Shown here piece after piece: positions 26,229 through 33,273 of a DNA stretch of 35,423 nucleotides. A program made the translations under genes and the position numbers. Position 1 is the first letter of the stretch. Each line of letters opens with the position of its first letter. The stretch spans positions 1 through 35,423 of the forward strand of contig DEGR01000029.1 of assembly GCA_002351535.1 (NCBI GenBank). Reading direction: 5' to 3'. This stretch comes from Lachnospira sp. UBA2821. Its GTDB lineage: Bacteria; Bacillota; Clostridia; Lachnospirales; Lachnospiraceae. The notes under the pieces are model-generated. The model was not told the DNA's origin, searched no databases, and was given only the letters and a program-made list of their open reading frames with translations.

Positions 26229-26459
26229 CTATTTTGTATTATTATCAATATAAGTCACAATGTCACCAACTGTAACAAAATCAGCAAGTGCTTCATCAGG
26301 AATTGATATATCAAATGCTTCCTCAATTGCCATATTTACCTCTACAGCATCAAGTGAATCTGCACCTAAATCATCCATAAGCTTTGACTCCAGAGTAATA
26401 TCCTTCTGTCCACAGTTTAAAGTCTCAATGATAATTTCTTTTACCTTTTCAAATGTCAT
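26229..26459 (-). CDS. acpP: Acyl carrier protein
   Basis: Small acidic four-helix protein of 76 aa that carries growing acyl chains on phosphopantetheine. The attachment Ser35 lies in GADSLDAVE. First gene of the fatty acid operon; GAGGA precedes the ATG by 7 nt. The leader (about 105 nt) contains two operator-like palindromes and a small stem-loop (GCACTG at 26475-26480 pairing with CAGTGC at 26503-26508) ending just before the ribosome site. A phosphopantetheinyl transferase is not in this window. Confidence 0.97.
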   Translation of the reverse strand: MTFEKVKEIIIETLNCGQKDITLESKLMDDLGADSLDAVEVNMAIEEAFDISIPDEALADFVTVGDIVTYIDNNTK

Positions 26460-26517
26460 ATTATTCCTCTTTCTGCACTGACTATATATTATTGGGACGG
26501 TCCAGTGCTGACCATAT

Positions 26518-26560
26518 AATTTAGTTAAAATATATTTATATAAAATAATTTAACTAAATT
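26518..26560 (-). promoter_or_regulatory. Pair of palindromic operator-like boxes before acpP
   Basis: A perfect palindrome with 6-bp arms, AATTTA-AC-TAAATT at 26547-26560, and a second copy TTTA-GT-TAAA at 26520-26529 have centres 29 bp apart. They lie at about +4 and +35 of the expected transcript. Together they also form a 12-bp inverted repeat (26518-26529 with 26549-26560). Size and position fit repression by a MarR dimer; the FabT-like protein at the operon end is the obvious candidate. The binding is inferred. Confidence 0.65.
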
Positions 26561-26570
26561 GTTTGTGGTT

Positions 26571-26599
26571 ATTTTATTATGACTTTATTTCTTTGTCAA
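26571..26599 (-). promoter_or_regulatory. Promoter of the fatty acid synthesis operon
   Basis: On the minus strand a perfect TTGACA (26599-26594) and TAAAAT (26576-26571) are separated by 17 bp. Transcription should start near 26564, immediately next to the first palindromic box. No other comparably strong promoter was seen down to the terminator at 15637. Confidence 0.8.
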
Positions 26600-26616
26600 C
26601 TATTTTTTTACACAAC

Positions 26617-26653
26617 AAAAAACGGATGCGTGACTTTTTTGCCACAACATCCG
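26617..26653 (-). terminator. Terminator of the LysR regulator gene
   Basis: On the minus strand a GC-rich hairpin (26653-26641 with 26634-26623, one bulged U and two G-U pairs) closes an AAAAAA loop and is followed by TTTTTT. It lies 24 bp after the lysR stop codon and isolates the gene from the fatty acid promoter. Confidence 0.88.
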
Positions 26654-26676
26654 CTTTCGCTTATATTTATTATAAG

Positions 26677-27588
26677 CTATTCAAGAACTTTTTCCTTATA
26701 CTTGGCCAGCTCTTCTATATATTTTTGTCCCATTTCACTTATTATCGATGATTTACCGGATATATACCCTATAGTCATTCTCTCATCTGTCTTTAACTTA
26801 ACAGCACAATAATCAGTACCATTCAAATCTTCACATATTATACCGGAACATAATGTATATCCATTAATTCCAACCATAAGATTAAGAAGTGTCGCCCTGT
26901 CATTAGCCCTTATAAGACGCTTGTACTCATATGTACTCATTACCTCCTCGGCAAAATAAAATGAATTAAACTCTCCCTGCGCAAAAGCAAGACATGGGTA
27001 TTCATCAAGTTCACTCATGGTAACTTCTTTCTTCTTAGAAAGAGGATTTCCTTTACTCATATATGCATATATACCACATTCAAACAGAGGTGTAAACTTA
27101 AGTCCGGCTTCAGATAATATCTTTCCAAGAACATTCCTGTTATACTCATTCATATAAAGTACACCTATCTCGCTCTTCTGGTTTTTGACATTTTCTATAA
27201 CCTCGTATGTCTTTGTCTCATCAATTTCAAATTCATATTCGTCCATGCCATATTGCTTTATCAGTTCAACAAATGCATTGACCGCAAACGTATAATGCTG
27301 CATTGACACATGAAAACTTCTTTTTACATTATTTTTGGATATATATTTGGCATCAAGAATATCAAACTGTTCCACAACCGACCTTGCATATCCCAAAAAC
27401 TCTGTTCCCTTAGTTGTAAGAGTAATTCCGCTTTTAGAACGAATAAACACATCGAAGCCTAATTCCTCCTCCAGCGAACGTACTGCCGCAGAAAGACTCG
27501 GCTGTGATATAAAAAGCTTCTTAGCTGCATCATTTAATGAATTTTCCTTCGATACTGCAATTATATATTTTAATTGATTTAATGTCAT
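26677..27588 (-). CDS. LysR family transcriptional regulator
   Basis: N-terminal winged helix (residues 1-60: LNQLKYIIAVSKENSLNDAA, SQPSLSAAVRSLEEELG, the RSKSGITLTTKG wing) and a substrate-binding-like effector domain (about 90-303), total 303 aa. The ligand is unknown. The start is the ATG at 27588, with GGGAG about 6 nt upstream; the ATG at 27594 abuts that site. It lies just downstream of nifU in the same direction, with a small terminator between. Boxes of the LysR type (T-N11-A within a dyad) occur before nifS (29317-29337) and metN (32177-32195), so control of sulfur and Fe-S genes is a reasonable guess. Confidence 0.88.
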   Translation of the reverse strand: MTLNQLKYIIAVSKENSLNDAAKKLFISQPSLSAAVRSLEEELGFDVFIRSKSGITLTTKGTEFLGYARSVVEQFDILDAKYISKNNVKRSFHVSMQHYTFAVNAFVELIKQYGMDEYEFEIDETKTYEVIENVKNQKSEIGVLYMNEYNRNVLGKILSEAGLKFTPLFECGIYAYMSKGNPLSKKKEVTMSELDEYPCLAFAQGEFNSFYFAEEVMSTYEYKRLIRANDRATLLNLMVGINGYTLCSGIICEDLNGTDYCAVKLKTDERMTIGYISGKSSIISEMGQKYIEELAKYKEKVLE

Positions 27589-27631
27589 AGCCATCTCCCA
27601 TCACTTTTGAACAGTTATAATAATTTATATT

Positions 27632-27649
27632 AAAAAGCAGCAAAGCTGC
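27632..27649 (-). terminator. Small terminator after nifU
   Basis: On the minus strand GCAGC and GCTGC (27649-27645 and 27641-27637) form a 5-bp GC-rich stem with a 3-nt loop, followed by TTTTT. It starts 7 bp past the nifU stop. The short stem suggests incomplete termination, so some read-through into lysR is likely. Confidence 0.5.
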
Positions 27650-27655
27650 GACGTA

Positions 27656-28093
27656 TTATACGCCACAGCAATGTTCGCAGTCATGATCCTTAGGGAACTT
27701 TGACTCATCATATTCAATCCCATTCTTATCATAATAATCTTTCACTGCTTTCTTTATTGCCTCTTCTGCAAGTACTGAGCAATGAAGCTTATGTGCAGGA
27801 AGTCCGTCAAGTGCCTCTGTAACAGCTTTGTTTGTAAGTTTAAGTGCCTCATCGAGCGGCTTTCCTTTGATAAGTTCCGTTGCCATTGAGCTTGAAGCTA
27901 TGGCACTTCCACATCCAAATGTCTCGAATTTAACATCATCGATAATCTGGTCATCATTAATCTTAAGATATATTTTCATAATATCTCCACAGACAGGATT
28001 ACCAACTTCACCTACACCGTCTGCATTTTCAATAACTCCGACATTTCTTGGATTTCTAAAATGATCCATTACTTTTTCACTATATAAAGCCAT
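27656..28093 (-). CDS. nifU: NifU/IscU-type Fe-S cluster scaffold protein
   Basis: Receives sulfur from NifS and assembles Fe-S clusters. IscU fold of 145 aa with the three scaffold cysteines C35 (NPVCGD), C61 (GCGSA) and C105 (HCSVLAE). Beyond the core there is a C-terminal tail with C139, C142 and C143 (CEHCC), which could bind an extra metal; no HesB or Nfu domain is fused. The gene follows nifS by 11 bp, as expected for a NifS-NifU pair. IscA, HscA/HscB and ferredoxin genes are absent. Confidence 0.93.
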   Translation of the reverse strand: MALYSEKVMDHFRNPRNVGVIENADGVGEVGNPVCGDIMKIYLKINDDQIIDDVKFETFGCGSAIASSSMATELIKGKPLDEALKLTNKAVTEALDGLPAHKLHCSVLAEEAIKKAVKDYYDKNGIEYDESKFPKDHDCEHCCGV

Positions 28094-28104
28094 ATCTATT
28101 CCTC

Positions 28105-29298
28105 CTATTCTGCGAATACATGCTGTCTTTTACCACTCATAAGATCTTTCCAGAATGGTGACATGTTTCTTAAATATTCCACAACTTCTTTTACTGATTT
28201 GATAATGTAATCTATTTCCTCTTCTGTTATATCATCTCCAAGTGATATTCTGAGTGAACCATGTGCCACTTCATGTGGTCTTCCGATTGCAAGCAATACA
28301 TGACTAGGATCAAGGGAACCTGACGTACATGCAGAACCTGACGATACTGCTATACCTTTATCATCAAGAAGCAGTAATAATGATTCTCCTTCAATTCCTT
28401 CAAAGCAGAAATTAACAGTTGCAGGAACTCTCTTATATCTGTCTCCATTAAGTTCCGAATAACTTATACTGTTAAGTCCGTCTATAAGCTTATCTCTTAA
28501 CGGAATTATATGCTGTGCATTTTCATCAATGCTTGCAACAGCCTCTTCAAGAGCCTTTGTCATTCCCATAATCCCCGGTATATTCTCTGTTCCTGCCCTC
28601 TTGCCTCTCTCCTGTGCTCCACCTTCTATAATATTAGTAAGCACAATGTTCCTTTTGGCATATAGAATACCGCATCCCTTTGGTCCATGGAATTTATGTG
28701 CCGACACAGACAACATATCAACATTATCTTTCTGCACATCAACCTTAATATGGCCTACTGCCTGTACCGCATCACTATGGAATAAGACACCTTTTTTTCT
28801 ACATATCTCACCAATTTCTTTTATTGGCTGGATAGTTCCTATCTCATTGTTAGCATACATTATGGTTACTAATGCTGTGTCATCTCTTATCGCATCTTCT
28901 ACCTGCTTCGGAGTAACAACACCTTCTTCATGAACATCTAACAATGTAATCTCAAAACCTTCTTTTTCAAGCTTCTTAAGTGTATGTAACACTGCATGAT
29001 GTTCAAATGCTGTTGATATGATATGCTTTTTACCTTTTTTTTCACCAATTCTTGCTGCAGATATTATTGCCTGATTATCAGACTCACTGCCACCTGAGGT
29101 AAAATATATCTCACGTGCCTCACAATTAAGTATATTTGCAACCCTCTGTCTTGCATCCTCAAGTGCTTCCTTGGCTTTCTGACCAGTCTCATACAAACTT
29201 GATGGATTTCCATTAACATTTTCCATATAATAAACCATCTCATTAATTACAGATTTACTCAACTTTGTTGTAGCCGCATTATCAGCATATATATTCAT
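28105..29298 (-). CDS. nifS: Cysteine desulfurase NifS/IscS type
   Basis: PLP enzyme that takes sulfur from cysteine and hands it on as persulfide. PLP lysine K202 in SAHKFHGPKG, the conserved EHHAV histidine stretch, and catalytic Cys324 in SSGSACTSGSL within a long mobile loop mark a class I desulfurase. About 397 aa. I start at the ATG at 29298 because GGAGG lies 8 nt upstream and the protein then begins with the usual NIYADNAATT; the ATG at 29313 overlaps the ribosome site. First gene of the nifS-nifU operon, with its own promoter and two repeated boxes around it. Confidence 0.94.
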   Translation of the reverse strand: MNIYADNAATTKLSKSVINEMVYYMENVNGNPSSLYETGQKAKEALEDARQRVANILNCEAREIYFTSGGSESDNQAIISAARIGEKKGKKHIISTAFEHHAVLHTLKKLEKEGFEITLLDVHEEGVVTPKQVEDAIRDDTALVTIMYANNEIGTIQPIKEIGEICRKKGVLFHSDAVQAVGHIKVDVQKDNVDMLSVSAHKFHGPKGCGILYAKRNIVLTNIIEGGAQERGKRAGTENIPGIMGMTKALEEAVASIDENAQHIIPLRDKLIDGLNSISYSELNGDRYKRVPATVNFCFEGIEGESLLLLLDDKGIAVSSGSACTSGSLDPSHVLLAIGRPHEVAHGSLRISLGDDITEEEIDYIIKSVKEVVEYLRNMSPFWKDLMSGKRQHVFAE

Positions 29299-29316
29299 AT
29301 ATTCTACCTCCATTTC

Positions 29317-29372
29317 AACCTACTTATTCGATAGGTTATATATTAACACTAACTTTCTACTTTTTCAATAGG
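29317..29372 (-). promoter_or_regulatory. Two repeated operator-like boxes at the nifS promoter
   Basis: A 16-bp element occurs twice in direct orientation (29320-29335 and 29357-29372, 14 of 16 bases equal, 37 bp apart). The first lies within an inverted repeat AACCTA-N9-TAGGTT (29317-29337). One copy covers the -35 box and the other lies just after the -10 box. The dyad fits a LysR T-N11-A site or an Rrf2-type site; no Rrf2 gene is in the window. Confidence 0.55.
29340..29368 (-). promoter_or_regulatory. Promoter of the nifS-nifU operon
   Basis: On the minus strand TTGAAA (29368-29363) and TAATAT (29345-29340) are 17 bp apart, about 40 bp before the nifS start codon. Confidence 0.7.
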
Positions 29373-29405
29373 ATTTTTCGATAATATTTGTTCATTAATT
29401 AATAC

Positions 29406-29472
29406 ACAAAAATTCCCATGGTGATGAATGATAAAACACCTATTGTATGGTATCAAGTCTTCACCATGGGAA
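29406..29472 (-). terminator. Long-armed terminator after metQ
   Basis: Two perfect 12-bp arms (29472-29461 and 29424-29413) enclose 36 nt and are followed on the minus strand by TTTTTGTG. The loop can fold further through TGATA/TATCA. It lies 20 bp after the metQ stop codon and closes the metN-metI-metQ operon. Confidence 0.75.
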
Positions 29473-29492
29473 GTATAAATTTAAATTAATAT

Positions 29493-30335
29493 TTACTCTT
29501 CAAACGGTATTACTGCTCCGTCATATTTATCATTAATGAATTCTTTTATTTCATCTGATTTTAACACCTTTACAAGTTCTTTTATTCCGGCATTATTTTC
29601 ATTACCTTCTTTAACCGCAATAATATTTACATATGTCTTTGCTGCTTCTGAATCTGATGCCTCATATGCAAGTGAATCTTTAGCTACTGAATATCCTGCC
29701 TCTAAAGCATAGTTACCATTAAGTACAACATAATCATCTTCATCTACAACTCTTGCAACCTGTGCCGCTTCAAGCTCGTCAAACTTAATCTTATGTGGAT
29801 TTTCCGCAATATCATTAATTGTCGCATCAAGTCCTGCACCATCTTTTAACTTAATTATGCCATTATCCTGTAATAAAAGTAATGCTCTTGCCTCATTTGT
29901 TGTATCATTAGGTATCGCTATTCTGTCGCCATCCGAAATCTTATCTAATGATTTCTTCTTGCCCGGATATATTCCAAATGGTTCATAATGAATCTTTCCT
30001 ACACTTACAATATGTGTTCCTTTCTCTTCATTGAAGCTCTCAAGATATGGAAGGTGCTGAATGTAGTTTGCATCATATTCTCCACTCTCAACAACCTCAT
30101 TCGGCTGTACATAATCCTCAAATTCTGTTATTTTTAAATCATATCCTTTGTCTTTTAATATTTCTTTTGCCTTTTCAAGTATCTCAGCATGTGGGGTTGG
30201 TGATGCCGCTATTGTTATAACTTTACTATCCTTTTTATTGCCCGCTTCTTTATCTTTTGATGAATTACCGCAGCCTGCGAATACTCCTAATGCTAAAGTT
30301 CCTACTAATGCTAATGCTAAAAATCTTCTCTTCAT
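29493..30335 (-). CDS. metQ: Methionine-binding lipoprotein MetQ (NlpA family)
   Basis: Substrate-binding component of the methionine ABC importer. The signal peptide ends with the lipobox FAGC (Cys21 lipidated), followed by a Lys/Ser-rich linker. The mature domain shows the NlpA pattern: ITIAASPTPHAEIL, ANYIQHLPYLESF, KIHYEPFGIYP and IPNDTTNEARALLLLQ. Length 280 aa is normal. It is last in the metN-metI-metQ operon. The exact ligand (L- or D-methionine, possibly another amino acid) is not resolved by sequence. Confidence 0.92.
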   Translation of the reverse strand: MKRRFLALALVGTLALGVFAGCGNSSKDKEAGNKKDSKVITIAASPTPHAEILEKAKEILKDKGYDLKITEFEDYVQPNEVVESGEYDANYIQHLPYLESFNEEKGTHIVSVGKIHYEPFGIYPGKKKSLDKISDGDRIAIPNDTTNEARALLLLQDNGIIKLKDGAGLDATINDIAENPHKIKFDELEAAQVARVVDEDDYVVLNGNYALEAGYSVAKDSLAYEASDSEAAKTYVNIIAVKEGNENNAGIKELVKVLKSDEIKEFINDKYDGAVIPFEE

Positions 30336-30392
30336 ATTCTTCTACCTCTACTTTCTCATATTTTAAATGTTAATATTTACTTTGTTGAACAG

Positions 30393-31049
30393 TTACCTTT
30401 TATTTAACTTTGATGCTGTAATCATTCCTATTGTCTGGAATATCTGCACCAGAATTATAAGTAATATAACTGTCACAATCATAATATCTGATTTGTATCT
30501 GTAATATCCATATCTTACTGCTATATCACCGAGACCTCCGCCTCCTACAGCTCCTGCCATTGCTGAGTATCCAAGTATTGTTCCTATAGCTATTGTCATA
30601 CCGGTAATAAGCGATGTTCTTGCCTCCACTATAAGAACCTTCAATATTATTCTTATATTTCCGGCTCCCATAGAACGTGCTGCCTCTATAACCCCATGGT
30701 CAACTTCTTTTATAGATGATTCAACCATTCTTGCAATAAATGGTATTGCTGCCACTACAAGCGGAACAACGGTTGCCGTCGAACCGGTACTTCTTCCCAC
30801 TACCAGTCTTGTGAATGGTATAAGAAGTATAAGCAATATAAGGAATGGTATACTTCTCGTAATATTTACTATTACATCCAGTATCTTATAGATAATCTTA
30901 TTCGGTGTAAGTCCATCGGAATCTGTAATTGCCAGACACACTCCAAGCGGAAGGCCGAACAGATATCCTATTATTGTTGATAATAACGTCATATATAATG
31001 TCTCACCAATACCTCGTATTATCATCTCATTTATTTCAGGCGTCCACAT
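30393..31049 (-). CDS. metI: Methionine ABC transporter permease MetI
   Basis: Inner-membrane permease with five predicted helices and the coupling motif EAARSMGAGNIRIILKVLI, which contacts MetN. The N-terminal GIGETLYMTLLSTIIGYLFG and the C-terminal GAVGGGGLGDIAVRYGY are MetI landmarks. 218-219 aa. Both a GTG at 31052 and the ATG at 31049 lie 6-9 nt after GGAGG; I use the ATG. The start lies inside the end of metN (14-17 bp overlap), so translation is coupled. Confidence 0.93.
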   Translation of the reverse strand: MWTPEINEMIIRGIGETLYMTLLSTIIGYLFGLPLGVCLAITDSDGLTPNKIIYKILDVIVNITRSIPFLILLILLIPFTRLVVGRSTGSTATVVPLVVAAIPFIARMVESSIKEVDHGVIEAARSMGAGNIRIILKVLIVEARTSLITGMTIAIGTILGYSAMAGAVGGGGLGDIAVRYGYYRYKSDIMIVTVILLIILVQIFQTIGMITASKLNKR

Positions 31050-32073
31050 CACTTATCACCTCCCCTATCTCAACACCACTTCTTTGTATATATTCTTTCA
31101 TGGCATCTACCTGTGTACTGTCTTTTTTAAACTCTAATATCATCTCACCCTTTGCAATTCCACCAACATTTTTAGTTGATGCACGCAGGATGTTGACAGG
31201 CTCCTTATATTTCAAAATCAAGTTGGCAATCACCGGCTCAAAAGCCGAATTCTCTGAAAAGATTATCCTTATTTTTTCTCCATGTTTTATATTTCCAACT
31301 TCCTGTATGATTTTATTATCTGAATCAGATAATGTATCTTTTTTCAACAATTCTTTTGCAACTGATGATTTGGGATGTGCAAACACCTCATCTACATTTC
31401 CGGTCTCTACAATACTTCCCGACTTCATAATAGCCACATGTGAACATATCTCCCTTACCACTGACATCTGATGGGTAATTATTACAATAGTTATCCCAAA
31501 CTTTTTATTAATATCTTTTAATAATTCAAGAATTGATGTTGTTGTCTGAGGGTCTAATGCACTTGTCGCCTCATCGCAAAGAAGTATATCCGGTTCAGAA
31601 GCTAATGCTCTTGCAATCGCTACTCTCTGCTTCTGTCCTCCTGACAACTGGGAAGGATATGCCTTTATCTTATCAGCCAGTCCGACAATTTCCAGCAGCT
31701 CTTTAGCTCTCTTTCTCGCATCCTTTTTACTTTTTTTCTGTATATATAATGGAAAACATACATTTTCTAAAACATTCTTCTGCATCAGAAGGTTAAAATG
31801 CTGGAATATCATTGCTATGCTTTCTCTCTGTTTTTGCAATTCTTTTTTCTTAAGCTTAGCAAGGTTTTTTCCATTAATAATCACATTTCCGGATGTAGGT
31901 TTTTCAAGAAAATTTATACATCGTACTAATGTCGATTTACCTGCACCCGACATTCCTATAATCCCATATATGTCGCCTTTTTCAACAGATAAGTTTACAT
32001 CTTTTAATGCATCAACCGTTCCTTCTTTAGTCTGAAATGTTTTATTCAAATGCTCTATTAATATCTCAGCCAT
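31036..32073 (-). CDS. metN: Methionine ABC transporter ATP-binding protein MetN
   Basis: ATPase of the methionine importer. Walker A GMSGAGKS (40-47), Q-loop MIFQHFN, signature LSGGQKQR, Walker B with DEATSALDP, and H-loop IVIITHQ are present. After about residue 265 comes a C-terminal NIL domain, which in MetN binds methionine and gives feedback inhibition of transport. 345 aa from the ATG at 32073, which has GGAGG 6 nt upstream; the frame stays open to 32136 but without a ribosome site. First gene of metN-metI-metQ. Confidence 0.94.
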   Translation of the reverse strand: MAEILIEHLNKTFQTKEGTVDALKDVNLSVEKGDIYGIIGMSGAGKSTLVRCINFLEKPTSGNVIINGKNLAKLKKKELQKQRESIAMIFQHFNLLMQKNVLENVCFPLYIQKKSKKDARKRAKELLEIVGLADKIKAYPSQLSGGQKQRVAIARALASEPDILLCDEATSALDPQTTTSILELLKDINKKFGITIVIITHQMSVVREICSHVAIMKSGSIVETGNVDEVFAHPKSSVAKELLKKDTLSDSDNKIIQEVGNIKHGEKIRIIFSENSAFEPVIANLILKYKEPVNILRASTKNVGGIAKGEMILEFKKDSTQVDAMKEYIQRSGVEIGEVISDVDA

Positions 32074-32217
32074 ATGTTTCCTCCTTTCGCATTTCCTATA
32101 GTTTTGGTTGGTTTTGTTATGAATGCATTCTATCATTACTTAGAGTATTTGTATAATTCACATTTTCTATGAATGGTTATAGGTTAAGACTATAATACAA
32201 CCAAAAAAGTTTAAAAT
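32074..32217 (-). promoter_or_regulatory. metN leader with inverted-repeat operator candidate
   Basis: This leader holds TTATAG-N7-CTATAA at 32177-32195, which contains a T-N11-A core like a LysR site and overlaps a weak promoter candidate (TTGGTT, 17 bp, TATAAC on the minus strand). On the minus strand it shares the 8-mer TAACCTAT with the nifS promoter. A second perfect 10-bp palindrome, GAATGCATTC, lies at 32121-32130. I saw no SAM riboswitch or T-box pattern. Confidence 0.4.
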
Positions 32218-32272
32218 AATAAAGAGCCATAAAGTTCATTAATATATAAAATGAACTCCACAGCTCTTTATT
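32218..32272 (-). terminator. Two-step hairpin after the GTPase-YcgQ fusion gene
   Basis: An outer 10-bp stem (32218-32227 with 32263-32272) and an inner 8-bp stem (32233-32240 with 32250-32257) are separated by a symmetric 5-nt internal loop. On the minus strand it follows the stop codon by 21 bp and runs into a T-rich but interrupted stretch, so it is a plausible, not perfect, terminator. Confidence 0.6.
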
Positions 32273-32293
32273 ACATCAATATAGTTATACTTT

Positions 32294-33244
32294 TTAGAAA
32301 TATACTAAATCATCCTCCGGCTTCTCGCCTTTTGCAATACTTATTGCATGCAGCACCGGACCTTTTCCTCTGTATTCTTTTGCAAATTCTCTTCTTACAG
32401 ATGCTTCAAGTGTTATCCAGTCTTTATCCTTAAGTCCGTCAAGTTTTGCATCCTTGCATATTATTCCCATATACTGTATATCATCTGCACAGCATGTCAT
32501 TGCAAATCTTCCCGGAACAAATGATGTATTGGCATAATTCTTAGGTCTGTATACCAATGCATCAAACTTTACAACTTTGCCATCGTATTTTTTAGGATTA
32601 TCCATGACATCCATATACCAGATTCCATAATCGTCATCTTCTATCTCAATCACATCTGCATTTATGTCAAAAGGAAGTTCTTCTACCTGAAGTGCATCCT
32701 CATACCCTTCTGCTGCCTCAAAACCAATCTGTGCTTTTTTATTAAACAGCTTTACACTTCTTCTGAAATCATTTCTCTTTGTCTCATTAGTACATCTGTT
32801 AAGAATTACAAGATCTGATATTTTCAACTGTTCCATAACCATAGAACGCATATTGTTCCAATACATATTAAATGTTGTTGCATCAACTGTTGATATAACC
32901 TGTACAAGTTCCCAAGCCTCAGGCATATCATCTCCATATACGGGGTCAAGCTTCCACATTCCATTATATTCAATCATAACTCTTTCCGGTGTATGAAGTT
33001 CATCACATTTCTGATAGAATTCTTTAGTTAAACTCTCTTCGCTCTCAACTCTTTCGATGTATATGTTCTTATCGGCATATTCCATATCGTCAAACTCTAC
33101 TTCACCATCTTCACATAATATAAGTAATGTCTTTTCACCGTTAAAGAATCCTCTGTCATTCAAAGAATCTTTGATAAAACTTGATTTTCCACTCTCAAGA
33201 AATCCTGTAAAAAGAAAAACCGGAACTTCTCTGTTTTTACTCAT
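32294..33244 (-). CDS. G3E (CobW-like) GTPase fused to a YcgQ/DUF1980 C-terminal domain
   Basis: About 316 aa in two parts. Residues 1-190 are a G3E P-loop GTPase: Walker A GFLESGKSS, the ExxG-type motif in MIEYNG, and VILNRCT at the guanine-recognition position, where NKxD is expected. The CxCC metal motif of this family is missing. From about residue 205 the sequence changes to a pattern I recognise from YcgQ (TIGR03943/DUF1980): PKKYDGKVV, ALVYRP, FVPGRFAMTCCADD and DWITLEASV. In Bacillus YcgQ works with the permease YcgR under zinc control next to YciC/ZagA. Here the permease is not visible. I use the ATG at 33244, with GGAG 6 nt upstream, over 33256. It is third in the operon after sufB and the His-rich GTPase (29 bp). 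Confidence 0.78.
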   Translation of the reverse strand: MSKNREVPVFLFTGFLESGKSSFIKDSLNDRGFFNGEKTLLILCEDGEVEFDDMEYADKNIYIERVESEESLTKEFYQKCDELHTPERVMIEYNGMWKLDPVYGDDMPEAWELVQVISTVDATTFNMYWNNMRSMVMEQLKISDLVILNRCTNETKRNDFRRSVKLFNKKAQIGFEAAEGYEDALQVEELPFDINADVIEIEDDDYGIWYMDVMDNPKKYDGKVVKFDALVYRPKNYANTSFVPGRFAMTCCADDIQYMGIICKDAKLDGLKDKDWITLEASVRREFAKEYRGKGPVLHAISIAKGEKPEDDLVYF

Positions 33245-33273
33245 TTTTATCTCCATTCCTAAAGCATTTTTAT

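Noticed and set aside
30929..31471. 180-codon open frame on the plus strand
   Set aside because: It is antisense to metI and metN, both with complete motifs; no promoter or ribosome site supports it.
32074..32217. SAM riboswitch or T-box in the metN leader
   Set aside because: I looked for the typical paired regions and the TGGNACCGCG-like element on the minus strand and found neither; only short dyads and the upstream gene's hairpin are present.
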